Source: Hyphomicrobium album
GTDB lineage: Bacteria; Pseudomonadota; Alphaproteobacteria; Rhizobiales; Hyphomicrobiaceae
Direction of reading: 5' to 3'
Assembly: GCF_009708035.1 (NCBI RefSeq)
Contig: NZ_WMBQ01000002.1
Coordinates: 310,001-374,000, forward strand
Length of the DNA: 64,000 bases
A program made the translations under genes and the position numbers. Below, piece by piece: positions 28,594-37,566 of this stretch (position 1 is the stretch's first letter; the number at the start of each line of letters is the position of its first letter). Below the pieces are notes generated by a model. The model was given only the letters and a program-made list of their open reading frames with translations, was not told the origin of the DNA and ran no database searches.

Positions 28594-29816
28594 CGGCGCG
28601 CGAGCCACTGCAGTGCGCCGCGGCCGGCGAGGGCGCCGGTGGCGAGACACGCCTGCAAGAGATAGCCGCCGGTCGGCGCCTCCCAGTCGAGCATCTCGCC
28701 CGCGACGAACGCGCCGGGTCGTGCGTGCAGCATCAAGTGCTCGTCGACCGCGTCCCAGGCGACCCCACCCGCCGTCGAGATGGCGGTCTCGATCGGCGCC
28801 GGCGCCATGAGGCGCAGCGGCACCGCCTTGATCAAACCCGCCAGTGCCATGGGATTCATTTGTGCCAGCTGTGCGTGCGCACTTTCGTGCAGCAGTCCGA
28901 TCTCGACCGGCGATAAGCTCGCAACCTTGCGCAGGAAGGTCGAAAGCGACTGCTTGCCGCGCGGCTTCGCCAGGCGCGCCGCGAGGTCGGCGAGCGACAC
29001 GTCGGGGCGCAAGTCGACGGAGAGCTCTGCCGGTGCGCCCGCAGCGATGGCATCGCGGAGCGCGCCGGAGAGCGCGTACACGGCGCCGCCCTCGAGGCCG
29101 CGCGCGGTGACGAGCGCCTCGCCGCGCACGCTGCGGTCGGCGAACGACAGTGCGATGCGTTTCAGCGGCTGGCCCTGGAAGCGGCGGGCGAACTCTTCCG
29201 TCCATTCGACGATGAAGCCGCAATTGGCCGGCACAAGCGGCGCAATCCCGACACCCGCGGCACCAAGGAGCGGTACCCAGTCTCCGGTCGAGCCGAGCCG
29301 CGGCCAGCTCGCGCCGCCGAGCGCCAGGATCACGGCATCGGCTGTAATGGCCGTTTCGCCCTCCGGCGTGTCGAACGTAAGCCGCCCCGCGTCATCCCAG
29401 CCGAGCCATCGCTGGCGGGTGCGAAAGATGACGCCCGCCTGTGCCAGTCGCCCAAGCCAGGCGCGCAACAGCGGCGAAGCCTTCATGGACTTGGGAAAGA
29501 CGCGGCCGCTCGAGCCGACGAAGGTTGGCTGGCCGAGCCCTTTGCACCAGGCACGCGCTGCGGCAGGCGGGAAAGTTTCCAGGGCCAAACGTAGGAATTT
29601 TTCCCGATCGCCGTAACGTGCCGCGAGCCGGGCGAAGTCCTCGCTGTGGGTGAGGTTGAGGCCGCCGCGTCCGGCCATGAGGAGCTTGCGGGCGAGCGTC
29701 GGCATCCGGTCGTAGACGGTAACGTCGGCGCCGCTGGCGGCCAGCACTTCGGCCGCCATCAAGCCCGCGGGGCCGCCACCCACGACGGCGATGCTGCAAC
29801 TCGGGCCGTCCGTCAT
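28590..29816 (-). CDS. FAD-dependent oxidoreductase, HI0933/YhiN (BaiN) family
   Basis: 408 residues. Seen: Rossmann dinucleotide motif IAVVGGGPAGLMAAE at the N-terminus, the family motif LARKLLMAGRGGLNLTHSE, GSSGRVFPKSMKASP and C-terminal GGVAWDAVDEHLML, FVAGEMLDWEAPTGGYLLQ. The HI0933-like proteins are flavoproteins of unclear substrate; relatives have bile-acid reductase activity. The ATG at 29816 is chosen over one eight codons upstream because it directly precedes the core. Divergent from the histidine kinase. Confidence 0.9.
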   Translation of the reverse strand: MTDGPSCSIAVVGGGPAGLMAAEVLAASGADVTVYDRMPTLARKLLMAGRGGLNLTHSEDFARLAARYGDREKFLRLALETFPPAAARAWCKGLGQPTFVGSSGRVFPKSMKASPLLRAWLGRLAQAGVIFRTRQRWLGWDDAGRLTFDTPEGETAITADAVILALGGASWPRLGSTGDWVPLLGAAGVGIAPLVPANCGFIVEWTEEFARRFQGQPLKRIALSFADRSVRGEALVTARGLEGGAVYALSGALRDAIAAGAPAELSVDLRPDVSLADLAARLAKPRGKQSLSTFLRKVASLSPVEIGLLHESAHAQLAQMNPMALAGLIKAVPLRLMAPAPIETAISTAGGVAWDAVDEHLMLHARPGAFVAGEMLDWEAPTGGYLLQACLATGALAGRGALQWLARR

Positions 29817-29956
29817 CGCGCCGCCGCTCCGCTGTCCCATCGAGCCGCCCCGCCTAGCACCGCCCCGGTAGGGCTGGCAACGGCATCCATTAGCGCTGTC
29901 CGTTGGTTATCGATATGGATGGTCACAGCTGCTCTAGGCGGCGGCTGTCACACTGT

Positions 29957-29962
29957 TATAAT
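29957..29962 (+). promoter_or_regulatory. Candidate -10 box for the two-component operon
   Basis: A perfect TATAAT at 29957, unusual in this G+C-rich context, 30 bases before the kinase start. No convincing -35 hexamer lies at 17 bases spacing, so this is only a candidate. Confidence 0.35.
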
Positions 29963-29992
29963 GTTCCAATTCGACGCCAGAGGAATTCCCGT

Positions 29993-31360
29993 TTGTCGCT
30001 GCGCGGTCGCCTCCTCGTTTCGATCCTTGCCACGCTGCTGCTGAGCCTAATAGCCGGCGGCGCGTTCACCTATTGGCACGCGGTTGCCAAGATCGAGACA
30101 GAGATGAACGCGGCCATCGTCGTCGGCAGCCGCATCGCGCGCAACGCCGTCGACGACTGGGAGGAGGCGACCGACCCGGCACGCCGGCTCGCGCTGCTGA
30201 TTGCCGACTTCGAGGGTGACCGCCATCTGCGCGCGATGCTCGTCGGCCCCGACGGCAAGGTCGTGCATGCTTCGCGGGTGGCGCAGGCCGAAACCCCGGC
30301 GCCGGCTTGGCTCGTGTCGCTGCTGGCGGCGCCCGCCAAGCAGGCGAAGATGGACCTGCCGGCCGTCTTCGATCGCTTCGGCACCGTCGTCCTGCAGACT
30401 GACCCACGCAACGAAGTCGCCGAAGTCTGGAGCGACATGTGGCTCACGCTGAGCGTGCTCACCATCTTCTGCGCGCTGGTGCTGGCCTTCATCTACTGGA
30501 CGCTGGCGACCACCATTCGCCCACTGAACAACTTGACGTCGGCGTTTGCGCGCGTCGGCGGGGGCGACTACCGCGAGCGCCTGACCGAGCGCGGTCCGCG
30601 CGAACTCAAGCGCCTGTCGCAAAGCTTCAACCAGATGATCGAGCGCCTGGCGCGCGCGGAGGCGCAGAACAAGCGCCTGCAGCAACAGCTCACCAGTGTG
30701 CAGGATGAGGAGCGCGCCGACCTCGCCCGCGACCTGCACGACGAGATCGGGCCATTGCTGTTTGCCGCCGACGTCGATGCCGTGGCGATCGAACAGCTCG
30801 CCAAAGCGGGTGAGTACGAGGCGATCCCGCATCGCGTCGGCATCATCCGTGATGCCATCGGCCGCATGCAGAAGCACGTGCGCGACATCCTCGGACGCTT
30901 GCGCTCGGCGATGTTGCTCGATGTTGGGCTGGCGCATGCGATTGATAACCTCGTCGCCTTCTGGCGCGCGCACCGGCCCAAGCTCGCCGTGAGCGTGGAC
31001 GTGCCGGAGGAGAGCTTCGGTGAGGCGATCGACGGCACGATCTACCGCATCGTTCAGGAAAGCCTGAGCAACGCCGTGCGCCACGGTTCGCCCACGGCGA
31101 TCTCGATCGTGGTCAAGGCGGGGGCCGACGGGTCCATCGACATTCGCGTCACCGACGACGGCGGCGGACTGAAAGCCGGCAACGGTGGCAGCGGCTACGG
31201 CATCATTGGCATGCAGGAGCGCGTCGCGACGCTCGGCGGCCGGCTCGATATCTCCAATAACCACGACGGACAAGGGGTCGTCGTCTCCGCCCATCTTCCC
31301 GCGCCTGCGCCGTCCGCAGCCGCCCGCACCTACGAAACGCACGAGGCAACGCTGCAATGA
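29993..31360 (+). CDS. Sensor histidine kinase (NarX/UhpB-like, HisKA_3)
   Basis: 455 residues. TM helix 1 at about 7-27, a periplasmic sensor region at 30-150, TM2 at 152-172, a HAMP-like segment to about 225, a coiled coil, then the dimerisation box LARDLHDEIGPLLFA with the phospho-acceptor His249, and an HATPase_c domain (SLSNAVRHGSP, TDDGGGL, GYGIIGMQERVATLGG). This arrangement is the NarX/FixL-like HisKA_3 class. The start is TTG at 29993 with AGAGGA eight bases upstream (29979-29984); no ATG fits. It overlaps the response regulator by ATGA. Signal unknown. Confidence 0.88.
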   Translation: MSLRGRLLVSILATLLLSLIAGGAFTYWHAVAKIETEMNAAIVVGSRIARNAVDDWEEATDPARRLALLIADFEGDRHLRAMLVGPDGKVVHASRVAQAETPAPAWLVSLLAAPAKQAKMDLPAVFDRFGTVVLQTDPRNEVAEVWSDMWLTLSVLTIFCALVLAFIYWTLATTIRPLNNLTSAFARVGGGDYRERLTERGPRELKRLSQSFNQMIERLARAEAQNKRLQQQLTSVQDEERADLARDLHDEIGPLLFAADVDAVAIEQLAKAGEYEAIPHRVGIIRDAIGRMQKHVRDILGRLRSAMLLDVGLAHAIDNLVAFWRAHRPKLAVSVDVPEESFGEAIDGTIYRIVQESLSNAVRHGSPTAISIVVKAGADGSIDIRVTDDGGGLKAGNGGSGYGIIGMQERVATLGGRLDISNNHDGQGVVVSAHLPAPAPSAAARTYETHEATLQ

Positions 31361-31968
31361 AGATTCTGCTGGTCGACGATCACATCGTGGTGCGCGAGGG
31401 CGTCCGCCGTCTCTTGTCGGGCATGAGCGGCGCCGAGCTGCACGAGGCATCGACGGGCGAGGAGGCGCTCGCCATGTTCCGCGACATAAAGCCGGAGCTG
31501 GTGTTGCTCGACTTGAACCTCACCGGCATCGGCGGCCTCGAGCTGCTCCGTCGCCTCCTGAGCGAGGACGAGAAGGTGCGCGTCGTCGTGTTCTCGATGC
31601 ATGCCGAGCCGATCTACGCCGCCCGGGCGCTGCGCCTTGGCGCGCGCGGCTATGTGAGCAAGAGCGCCGGCGCCGACGAGCTCGTCACCGCGGTCAAGAA
31701 GGTGGCGGAGGGCGGCCGCTACGTGGAGCGCGAGATCGCCGGCGAGCTGGCGTTCACGCAGCTCTCGGCCGAGGACCCACTGCAACAGCTGACCATGCGC
31801 GAGATCGAGATCCTGCGACTGCTGGGCGAGGGCAACAGCTTGACCGAGATCGCGCAGACCATCGGTGTCGCCTACAAGACGGTCGCCAACACCTGCTCGA
31901 TCATCAAGAGCAAGCTCGGCGTCGAGCGCACGGCCGACCTCATCCGCGTGTCGATGGAAATGAAGTAG
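31357..31968 (+). CDS. Response regulator, NarL/FixJ class
   Basis: 203 residues. Receiver domain 1-120 with ILLVDDH at the start, the phosphorylated Asp52 in LVLLDLNLTGIG and a lysine in GARGYVSKSAG; LuxR-type HTH at about 140-200 (MREIEILRLLGEGNS, AYKTVANTCSIIKSKLG). The gene overlaps the kinase by four bases, so the two form a pair. A terminator follows at 32094. Target genes are unknown; the neighbouring NMG genes are encoded on the opposite strand and no link is shown. Confidence 0.93.
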   Translation: MKILLVDDHIVVREGVRRLLSGMSGAELHEASTGEEALAMFRDIKPELVLLDLNLTGIGGLELLRRLLSEDEKVRVVVFSMHAEPIYAARALRLGARGYVSKSAGADELVTAVKKVAEGGRYVEREIAGELAFTQLSAEDPLQQLTMREIEILRLLGEGNSLTEIAQTIGVAYKTVANTCSIIKSKLGVERTADLIRVSMEMK

Positions 31969-32093
31969 CGCGCACCGCTTGCACGCTGCGACAATGCGCA
32001 ATCCTGCCTAGGAAATTTTGGAAACTACGGCCGGGAACTTTGCCCTAGCCGCAGTGCTGCGCGTGCCGCTACCGTTTGGTCGCCGCGCACTTC

Positions 32094-32140
32094 CGGAAGG
32101 TCGACGTCGCCCTCGGGCTCCGCCGCCTTCCGTTTTTTTT
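32094..32140 (+). terminator. Rho-independent terminator of the two-component operon
   Basis: Arms CGGAAGG (32094-32100) and CCTTCCG (32126-32132) around an internal hairpin with CCTCGGGC, followed by eight T (32133-32140). It lies between convergent transcripts and could be reached by both. Confidence 0.85.
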
Positions 32141-32142
32141 GC

Positions 32143-33474
32143 TCAGACGTCGAGGGTGTTGTCACGCTCCCACTGCGTGAAGTGCGAGGCGTACTGGTTC
32201 CACTCGGCATGCTTGAGCTTCAGGTAGGCGGCCGCGAACTCCTCGCCGAGCGTCGCCTTCAGCTCGCCGTCCCTGTCGAAGTTGCGCAAGGCGTCGAGCA
32301 GGTTGAGCGGCAGCTTCGGCGCGTCCGTCACCGTATGCCCGAGCTGGTACATATCGATGTCGTAGCGCCGTCCGGGGCTTGCCTTGTGGGCGATGCCCGA
32401 AAGGCCGGCGGCGATGATCGCGGCCTGCAAAAGATAGGGGTTGGCGGCGCCGTCCGGTAGGCGCAGCTCAAAGCGGCCTTTGCCCGGCACGCGCACCATG
32501 TGCGTGCGGTTGTTGCCGGTCCAGGTGACGGTATTGGGCGACCAGGTCGCACCCGACAGCGTGCGCGGGGCGTTGATCCGCTTGTACGAGTTGACGGTCG
32601 GGTTGGTGAGGGCGGCGAGCGCCTCCGCGTGGCGCATGATGCCGCCGAGGAAGTGGTAACCCTGCTGCGACAGGCCCATCTCGTCGGAGTTGTCGAGGAA
32701 GGCGTTGGTGGTGCCCGACCTGTCCCACACCGAGATGTGGGCGTGGCAGCCGTTGCCGGTGAGGCCGGGGAAGGGCTTGGGCATGAACGTGGCGCGCAGA
32801 CCGTGCTTCTCGGCGACCGACTTCACCATGAACTTGAAGAACGAGTGACGGTCGGCGGTGATCAGCGCGTCGTCGAAGTTCCAGTTCATTTCGAACTGGC
32901 CGTTGGCGTCCTCGTGGTCGTTCTGGTACGGACCCCAGCCGAGCTCCAGCATGTAGTCGCAGATCTCGCTGATGACGTCGTAGCGGCGCATCAGGGCCTG
33001 CTGGTCGTAGCAAGGCTTGGCGGCGTTGTCCTTTTCGTCCGAGATGGCGCTGCCGTCCGGACAGATGAGGAAATATTCGCACTCGACCCCGGTCTTGACG
33101 AAGAGGCCCTGATCGGTTGCCTTCCTGAGCACGTTCTTCAGGACGACGCGCGGCGCCTGGGCGACGTGCTTGTCCTCCATGACGCAGTCGGCGGCGACCC
33201 AGGCGACTTCTTTCTTCCAGGGCAGCTGGATGAGCGCCGCAGGGTCGGGCATGCCGAAAAGATCAGGGTGTGCCGGCGTCATGTCGAGGTAGGTGGCGAA
33301 GCCCGCGAACCCGGCGCCGTCCTTCTGCATGTCGCCGATCGCCTGCGCCGGAACGAGCTTGGCGCGCTGGCCGCCGAACAAGTCCGTGTAGGAGATCATG
33401 AAGTAGCGGATGCCGCGCTCTTTCGCGACTTGCGCGAGGTCCTGCGACCCGGAGTGAGCCATGTCCTGTGCCAT
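32143..33474 (-). CDS. gmaS: Gamma-glutamylmethylamide synthetase (GlnT/type III-like glutamine synthetase family)
   Basis: ATP-dependent ligation of methylamine to glutamate, giving gamma-glutamylmethylamide, the entry step of the NMG pathway. Seen: GS-type beta-grasp N-terminus (RYFMISYTDLFGGQRAKLVP), metal/ATP-site motifs NGQFEMNWN and LTGNGCHAHISVW, and RINAPRTLSGATWSPN. 443 residues, shorter than type III GS. The start ATG at 33474 has GGGGAAG upstream; a TTG at 33543 is possible but poor. Annotations often read 'glutamine synthetase'; the adjacent mgsABC and mgd genes decide the function. Last gene of the mgsA-mgsB-mgsC-gmaS set, with 86 bases between mgsC and gmaS. Confidence 0.88.
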   Translation of the reverse strand: MAQDMAHSGSQDLAQVAKERGIRYFMISYTDLFGGQRAKLVPAQAIGDMQKDGAGFAGFATYLDMTPAHPDLFGMPDPAALIQLPWKKEVAWVAADCVMEDKHVAQAPRVVLKNVLRKATDQGLFVKTGVECEYFLICPDGSAISDEKDNAAKPCYDQQALMRRYDVISEICDYMLELGWGPYQNDHEDANGQFEMNWNFDDALITADRHSFFKFMVKSVAEKHGLRATFMPKPFPGLTGNGCHAHISVWDRSGTTNAFLDNSDEMGLSQQGYHFLGGIMRHAEALAALTNPTVNSYKRINAPRTLSGATWSPNTVTWTGNNRTHMVRVPGKGRFELRLPDGAANPYLLQAAIIAAGLSGIAHKASPGRRYDIDMYQLGHTVTDAPKLPLNLLDALRNFDRDGELKATLGEEFAAAYLKLKHAEWNQYASHFTQWERDNTLDV

Positions 33475-33560
33475 AGGTTCTTCCCCAACCGTGGTGGTGT
33501 TGGCGCGCTTCGTGGGCGATCGAAACTTCGCAAACAGACCCAAAATATTCGCCCCAGATC

Positions 33561-34889
33561 CTAAAGATTGCCCTGGCCCGGAATCCAGCTCGTACCGGCG
33601 AGCGGCACGCGCGCCATCGCGGCGGCCTCGATGGTGAGAGCGCAGAGATCCTCGGGCTCGAGATTGTGCACGTGGTTGTGTCCGCAGGCGCGAGCGATGG
33701 TTTGCGCCTCCAGCGTCATAACCTTGAGGTAGTTGGCGAGGCGGCGCCCGGCAAGAACGGGATCGAGCCGCTTCGATAGTTCCGGGTCCTGCGTCGTGAT
33801 GCCGGCCGGGTCGCGGCCCTCGTGCCAGTCGTCGTAGGCGCCGGCCGTGGTGTTGAGCTTCTGGTACTCGCTCTCGAGCGCCGGATCGTTGTCGCCGAGC
33901 GCCACGAGCGCCGCCGAGCCGACCGACACGGCGTCGGCGCCGAGCGCCAGCGCCTTCGCCACGTCGGCGCCATTGCGGATGCCGCCGGAAATGATGAGCT
34001 GCACCTTGCGGTGCATGCCGAGATCCTGCAGCGCCTGCACGGCGGGACGGATGCAGGCGAGCGTCGGCTGGCCGACGTGCTCGATGAAGACTTCCTGCGT
34101 CGCGGCCGTTCCGCCCTGCATGCCGTCGACGACGACGACGTCGGCGCCGGCCTTTACCGCGAGAGCGACGTCATAGTAGGGCCGCGCGCCGCCGACCTTC
34201 ACGTAGATCGGCTTCTGCCAATCGGTGATCTCGCGCAGCTCGATGATCTTGATTTCCAGATCGTCGGGGCCGGTCCAGTCCGGATGCCGGCAAGCCGAGC
34301 GCTGGTCGATGCCCTTCGGCAGCGTGCGCATCTCGGCGACGCGATCGGAAATCTTCTGGCCGAGCAGCATGCCGCCGCCGCCTGGCTTCGCGCCCTGGCC
34401 GACGACGACCTCGATGGCGTCGGCCTTGCGCAGGTCGTCGGGGTTCATGCCGTAGCGCGAGGGCAAGTACTGATAGACCAGCGTCTGCGACTGGCCGCGC
34501 TCCTCCGGCGTCATGCCGCCGTCGCCCGTCGTGGTCGACGTGCCGGCGATGGTGGCGCCGCGGCCGAGGGCTTCCTTGGCATTGGCGGACAGCGAGCCGA
34601 AGCTCATGCCGGCGACGGTGATGGGGATTTTCAGCTCGATGGGCTTTTTCGCATAGCGCGTGCCGAGCGTCACGGTCGTCGAGCACTTCTCGCGGTAGCC
34701 CTCGAGCGGGTAGCGCGACATGGAGGCGCCGAGGAACAGCAAGTCGTCGAAATGCGGGACTTTGCGCTTCGCACCGCCGCCGCGGATGTCGTAGATGCCG
34801 GTGCTCGCGGCGCGGCGGATTTCGGAAAGCGTGTAGTCATCGAAGACGGCGGATTTGCGGGGCGTGGTCGGCGGATTGTGGTACGTCAT
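33561..34889 (-). CDS. mgsC: N-methylglutamate synthase subunit C (glutamate synthase FMN-domain homologue)
   Basis: Carries the FMN-binding synthase domain that condenses methylamine with 2-oxoglutarate or glutamate-derived intermediates in MgsABC. Seen: GMSFGSLSANAKEALGRGA, the region GDGGMTPEERGQSQ, GQGAKPGGGGMLLG, VVDGMQGGTAATQEVF and GGIRNGADVAKALALGADAV; these are the FMN-barrel motifs of GltB. A late ARACGHN and EDLCAL provide two of the cysteines in the region where GltB carries its Fe-S cluster, with fewer cysteines visible than in true glutamate synthase. 442 residues. Overlaps mgsB by one base (TGATG). Confidence 0.9.
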   Translation of the reverse strand: MTYHNPPTTPRKSAVFDDYTLSEIRRAASTGIYDIRGGGAKRKVPHFDDLLFLGASMSRYPLEGYREKCSTTVTLGTRYAKKPIELKIPITVAGMSFGSLSANAKEALGRGATIAGTSTTTGDGGMTPEERGQSQTLVYQYLPSRYGMNPDDLRKADAIEVVVGQGAKPGGGGMLLGQKISDRVAEMRTLPKGIDQRSACRHPDWTGPDDLEIKIIELREITDWQKPIYVKVGGARPYYDVALAVKAGADVVVVDGMQGGTAATQEVFIEHVGQPTLACIRPAVQALQDLGMHRKVQLIISGGIRNGADVAKALALGADAVSVGSAALVALGDNDPALESEYQKLNTTAGAYDDWHEGRDPAGITTQDPELSKRLDPVLAGRRLANYLKVMTLEAQTIARACGHNHVHNLEPEDLCALTIEAAAMARVPLAGTSWIPGQGNL

Positions 34890-35575
34890 CAGTAGGCGTC
34901 CGCGTTGTCGATGTTGAAGTTATAGAGCTTGCGCGAAGAGCCGTAGCGGCGGAAGTCCTTGGGCTTCACGCCATTGAGACCCGAGCGCTGCAGGATGTTG
35001 TCGACGAGGTCCAGATGCTCGTCGCGCATTTCCTTCTCGACGCAGTCGGCGCCGAGGCTCTTCACCGAGCCGCGCACGAACAGCCGCGCCTCGTAGATCG
35101 AATCGCCGAGCGCGTCGCCCGCATCGCCGAACACGACCAGGTTGCCCGTCTGCGCCATGAACGCCGACATGTGGCCGATGTTGCCTTTGACGACGATGTC
35201 GATGCCCTTCATCGAGATGCCGCAACGCGAGGAAGCGTTGCCCTCGACGACGAGCAAGCCACCCCGGCCGGTGGCGCCGGCGTACTGGCTGACGTCGCCT
35301 TTGACGACGACTTTGCCCGACATCATGTTCTCGGCGGCGCCGGGACCGGCCGAACCGTGCACGACGATGTTCGCGTGCTTGTTCATGCCGGCGACGTAGT
35401 AGCCGACCGGACCCTTGATATCGATGTTGAGCGGTGCATCGACGCCCACGGCGACGGCGTGCCTGCCCTTCGGATTGAGGATTTCCCACTGCGTTTCGTT
35501 GGTGCCGGCGCCCTGCTTGTGCAGCAGCTCGTTCAGCTCGCGCAGGGATGTGGTAGCGAGATCGACGGTCGGCAT
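34889..35575 (-). CDS. mgsB: N-methylglutamate synthase subunit B (GXGXG domain)
   Basis: 228 residues forming the right-handed beta-helix GXGXG domain that in glutamate synthase is the C-terminal structural domain. Seen: repeated G-x-G-x-G-like turns (KGPVGYYVAGMNK, GSAGPGAAENMMSG, GNIGHMSAFMAQTGN, GDAGDALGDSIYEA). In NMG organisms this domain is a separate subunit, as here. It is located five bases after mgsA and overlaps mgsC by one base, so the three are translated together. Confidence 0.9.
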   Translation of the reverse strand: MPTVDLATTSLRELNELLHKQGAGTNETQWEILNPKGRHAVAVGVDAPLNIDIKGPVGYYVAGMNKHANIVVHGSAGPGAAENMMSGKVVVKGDVSQYAGATGRGGLLVVEGNASSRCGISMKGIDIVVKGNIGHMSAFMAQTGNLVVFGDAGDALGDSIYEARLFVRGSVKSLGADCVEKEMRDEHLDLVDNILQRSGLNGVKPKDFRRYGSSRKLYNFNIDNADAY

Positions 35576-35579
35576 CGGA

Positions 35580-36476
35580 TCAGCGCTCCCAGAAATAGAC
35601 GGTGGCGGGCTCGGGCTCCCAGACGCGGGCGGCGTCGATGCCGGGCAGTCCGGCGAGCGCCCGGTATTCGGAGCCGAAAGCCACGTACTGATTCGTCTCG
35701 GCCATCACTGCCGGCTTGCAGGCGATGGGGTCGCGCAGCACGCCGAAGCCGTTCTTGGTGCCGACCACGAAGGTGAAGAAGCCGTCGAGATCTTCCAGGC
35801 TCTTCTGCAGCGCCTCGCCGAGGTTCAGGCCCTGCTTCATGCGCCAGGAGATGTAGGCGGCGGCGACCTCGGTATCGTTCTCGGTCTCGAAGCTCATGCC
35901 GTCGTGGATCAGGTCGCGGCGCAGGTTGTGATGGTTCGACAGCGATCCGTTGTGCACCAGGCACTGATCTGGCCCCGTCGAGAACGGATGCGCGCCCATG
36001 GTGGTGACGGCGGATTCGGTCGCCATCCGCGTATGGCCGATGGCGTGCGACCCCTGCATCTTCGACAGGTCGAAGCGGCTTGCCACCTGGGTCGGGTAGC
36101 CGACCTCCTTGAAAATTTCGATTACGTCGCCCGAGCTCATGATGCGCAGGTGCGGATGGCCGGTGCGCAGCGCCTCGCGCGCGGCGTCCACCTTGCCGGC
36201 GGGGACGGACAGCACGCCGTGCGTGGACTTACGCTCCAGGCTGACCTCGGCGCCGATTGCCTTGGAGATCGGGGCGGTGAGGCCGGCGAAATCGCGATCC
36301 GGGTCGGGGGACTGCAAGGTGATCTTGGCCCGCCCCTTGGTGGCCGGTCCGTAAACGGCAAAACCCGCCGAATCCGGCCCGCGCTCGCACATCGTGGCGA
36401 GCATCGTTGAGGTTAACTGGCCCAGTTTTGGTTCGAGCGAGGCGTCTTTAATGAATAGGCCGACGATGCCGCACAT
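35580..36476 (-). CDS. mgsA: N-methylglutamate synthase subunit A (class II glutamine amidotransferase)
   Basis: 298 residues. Class II amidotransferase with Cys2 as the catalytic nucleophile in the N-terminus MCGIVGLF after Met removal. Also seen: CERGPDSAGFAVYG, SHAIGHTRMATES with the conserved arginine, NGSLSNHHNLR and ENDTEVAAAYISW. In MgsABC this subunit is thought to release methylamine from gamma-glutamylmethylamide. The start at 36476 (not 36509) is forced by the MCGIVG terminus and has GGAG seven bases upstream. First gene of the mgs operon. Confidence 0.92.
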   Translation of the reverse strand: MCGIVGLFIKDASLEPKLGQLTSTMLATMCERGPDSAGFAVYGPATKGRAKITLQSPDPDRDFAGLTAPISKAIGAEVSLERKSTHGVLSVPAGKVDAAREALRTGHPHLRIMSSGDVIEIFKEVGYPTQVASRFDLSKMQGSHAIGHTRMATESAVTTMGAHPFSTGPDQCLVHNGSLSNHHNLRRDLIHDGMSFETENDTEVAAAYISWRMKQGLNLGEALQKSLEDLDGFFTFVVGTKNGFGVLRDPIACKPAVMAETNQYVAFGSEYRALAGLPGIDAARVWEPEPATVYFWER

Positions 36477-36534
36477 TTTCTCCGGTCCCCAAGTTCTTCT
36501 GCCGATCAAAACCTAGCAGGCAGTCTCGAAGAGT

Positions 36535-36843
36535 TCAACTGGCATGAAGACTATTTTCCTTGGAGGCAACTCGCTGACCGTGTTTCCACTCCTCGTAGCG
36601 GATGCGGGCGATGCGGTAGGCGTCCGGAATCGACACCGCCCAGACGAACAGGCCGAAGGCCGAGCGGCCGATGAACGAGATGTCCGGCGTCGTCGCGTGC
36701 CAGCAGAGGAGTGCCAGGAGAAGCGAGAAAAACGCAAAGCCCAAGCCGCGCTGGGGCGCTCCGGCGGCGACGTGCCCGGCGCCCGGAGCGAGGATGGCAA
36801 GGGCGAGGACGATGTAGGGGTTGAGAGGCTGTTTGCCGCTCAT
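36535..36843 (-). CDS. Hypothetical small membrane protein upstream of mgsA
   Basis: 102 residues with about three hydrophobic segments (roughly 10-28, 34-50, 58-74), then a basic cytoplasmic-looking tail (RIARIRYEEWKHGQRVASKE). Not recognised. Its ATG overlaps the stop of the preceding gene by ATGA and its stop lies 58 bases before mgsA, so it is probably part of the same transcript as the mgs genes. Confidence 0.65.
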   Translation of the reverse strand: MSGKQPLNPYIVLALAILAPGAGHVAAGAPQRGLGFAFFSLLLALLCWHATTPDISFIGRSAFGLFVWAVSIPDAYRIARIRYEEWKHGQRVASKENSLHAS

Positions 36844-37517
36844 GCCGCGCACGCGCGCCCGTAGGCGTCCGTCACCGAACGGATGGCTTCGAGCTGTTCG
36901 AGCACGGCGGTGAGATCCTGGCGCGTGGCACTCGTGTTCTCGAACACCGATTGACGCAACAGCAGGTGATCGCCGCGCTTGCCTTCGCCGGCCTGGCGCA
37001 GGATGCGCACGCCGCGCGGCGTGACGGCGATCTCCTTGACGTGCGGATCGGCGAGGATCGCGCGCAGCGTGTCGGCGAGCTCGGCGAGCAGCGCCTCGGC
37101 GCCGTCATCGCCGCGGATCAGCACTTCGGCGGGGAAGCCGGCCGGCGCCGCCAGTCGCTGGTCGAAGGTCGAAGTGAGCGAATAGAACTCGCTGCCCATT
37201 CCGGAGGGGCGAACGAGGATAGCGAAGCCCGGCCTGCCGGGATTGGCCGCGAGCAGAGTGGCCCGCATCCACAGTTGCGGCAGGCGGCGGATGGTCATCG
37301 TATCGCAGAGAAGATCGACGCGAGTTTCGCGCCCGCGATAGAGGCCGGCAAGGCGCGGAAAGTGGTCGGCAGCGTGGGAAAGCTCGCAGCGGTCGAGGGC
37401 GCCGGCGCAGTCGTCAAGAATGGCGCGGCGGGCGGCGCGGGCGGCGCGGGCATCGCGCATGCCGACGAAGGTCAGCGCGGCAACGCTTCCGGCGGCGAGA
37501 AGAAGAGAGACGGACAT
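36840..37517 (-). CDS. Hypothetical protein with N-terminal membrane anchor, 225 aa
   Basis: 225 residues. One N-terminal hydrophobic segment (LLLAAGSVAALTFVG) could be a membrane anchor or signal. The rest is soluble with Arg/Leu-rich helices (RLPQLWMRATLLAANPGR) and no recognised motif. Two cysteines near residues 37 and 44 (DDCAGALDRCE) are close together. The ATG at 37517 follows the palindromic region by about 50 bases, so it is the first gene of the probable mgs transcript. It may be an adaptor or periplasmic partner of the NMG enzymes, but this rests only on position. Confidence 0.6.
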   Translation of the reverse strand: MSVSLLLAAGSVAALTFVGMRDARAARAARRAILDDCAGALDRCELSHAADHFPRLAGLYRGRETRVDLLCDTMTIRRLPQLWMRATLLAANPGRPGFAILVRPSGMGSEFYSLTSTFDQRLAAPAGFPAEVLIRGDDGAEALLAELADTLRAILADPHVKEIAVTPRGVRILRQAGEGKRGDHLLLRQSVFENTSATRQDLTAVLEQLEAIRSVTDAYGRACAA

Positions 37518-37566
37518 CTCGTGATCGCTCCGCGCGACTTTGAATTCGGGGCTCTAAAGCGATGGT

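Noticed and set aside
29961..29992. ATG at 29961 as start of the histidine kinase
   Set aside because: It is out of frame with the kinase. TTG at 29993 has a good ribosome site and gives a correct membrane N-terminus.
32143..33474. Standard glutamine synthetase
   Set aside because: It belongs to the GlnT-like short family and sits with mgsABC; gamma-glutamylmethylamide synthetase is the better call.
33561..36476. Split glutamate synthase large subunit
   Set aside because: The three genes do match GltB domains, but the order A-B-C with gmaS and the absence of gltD fit N-methylglutamate synthase.
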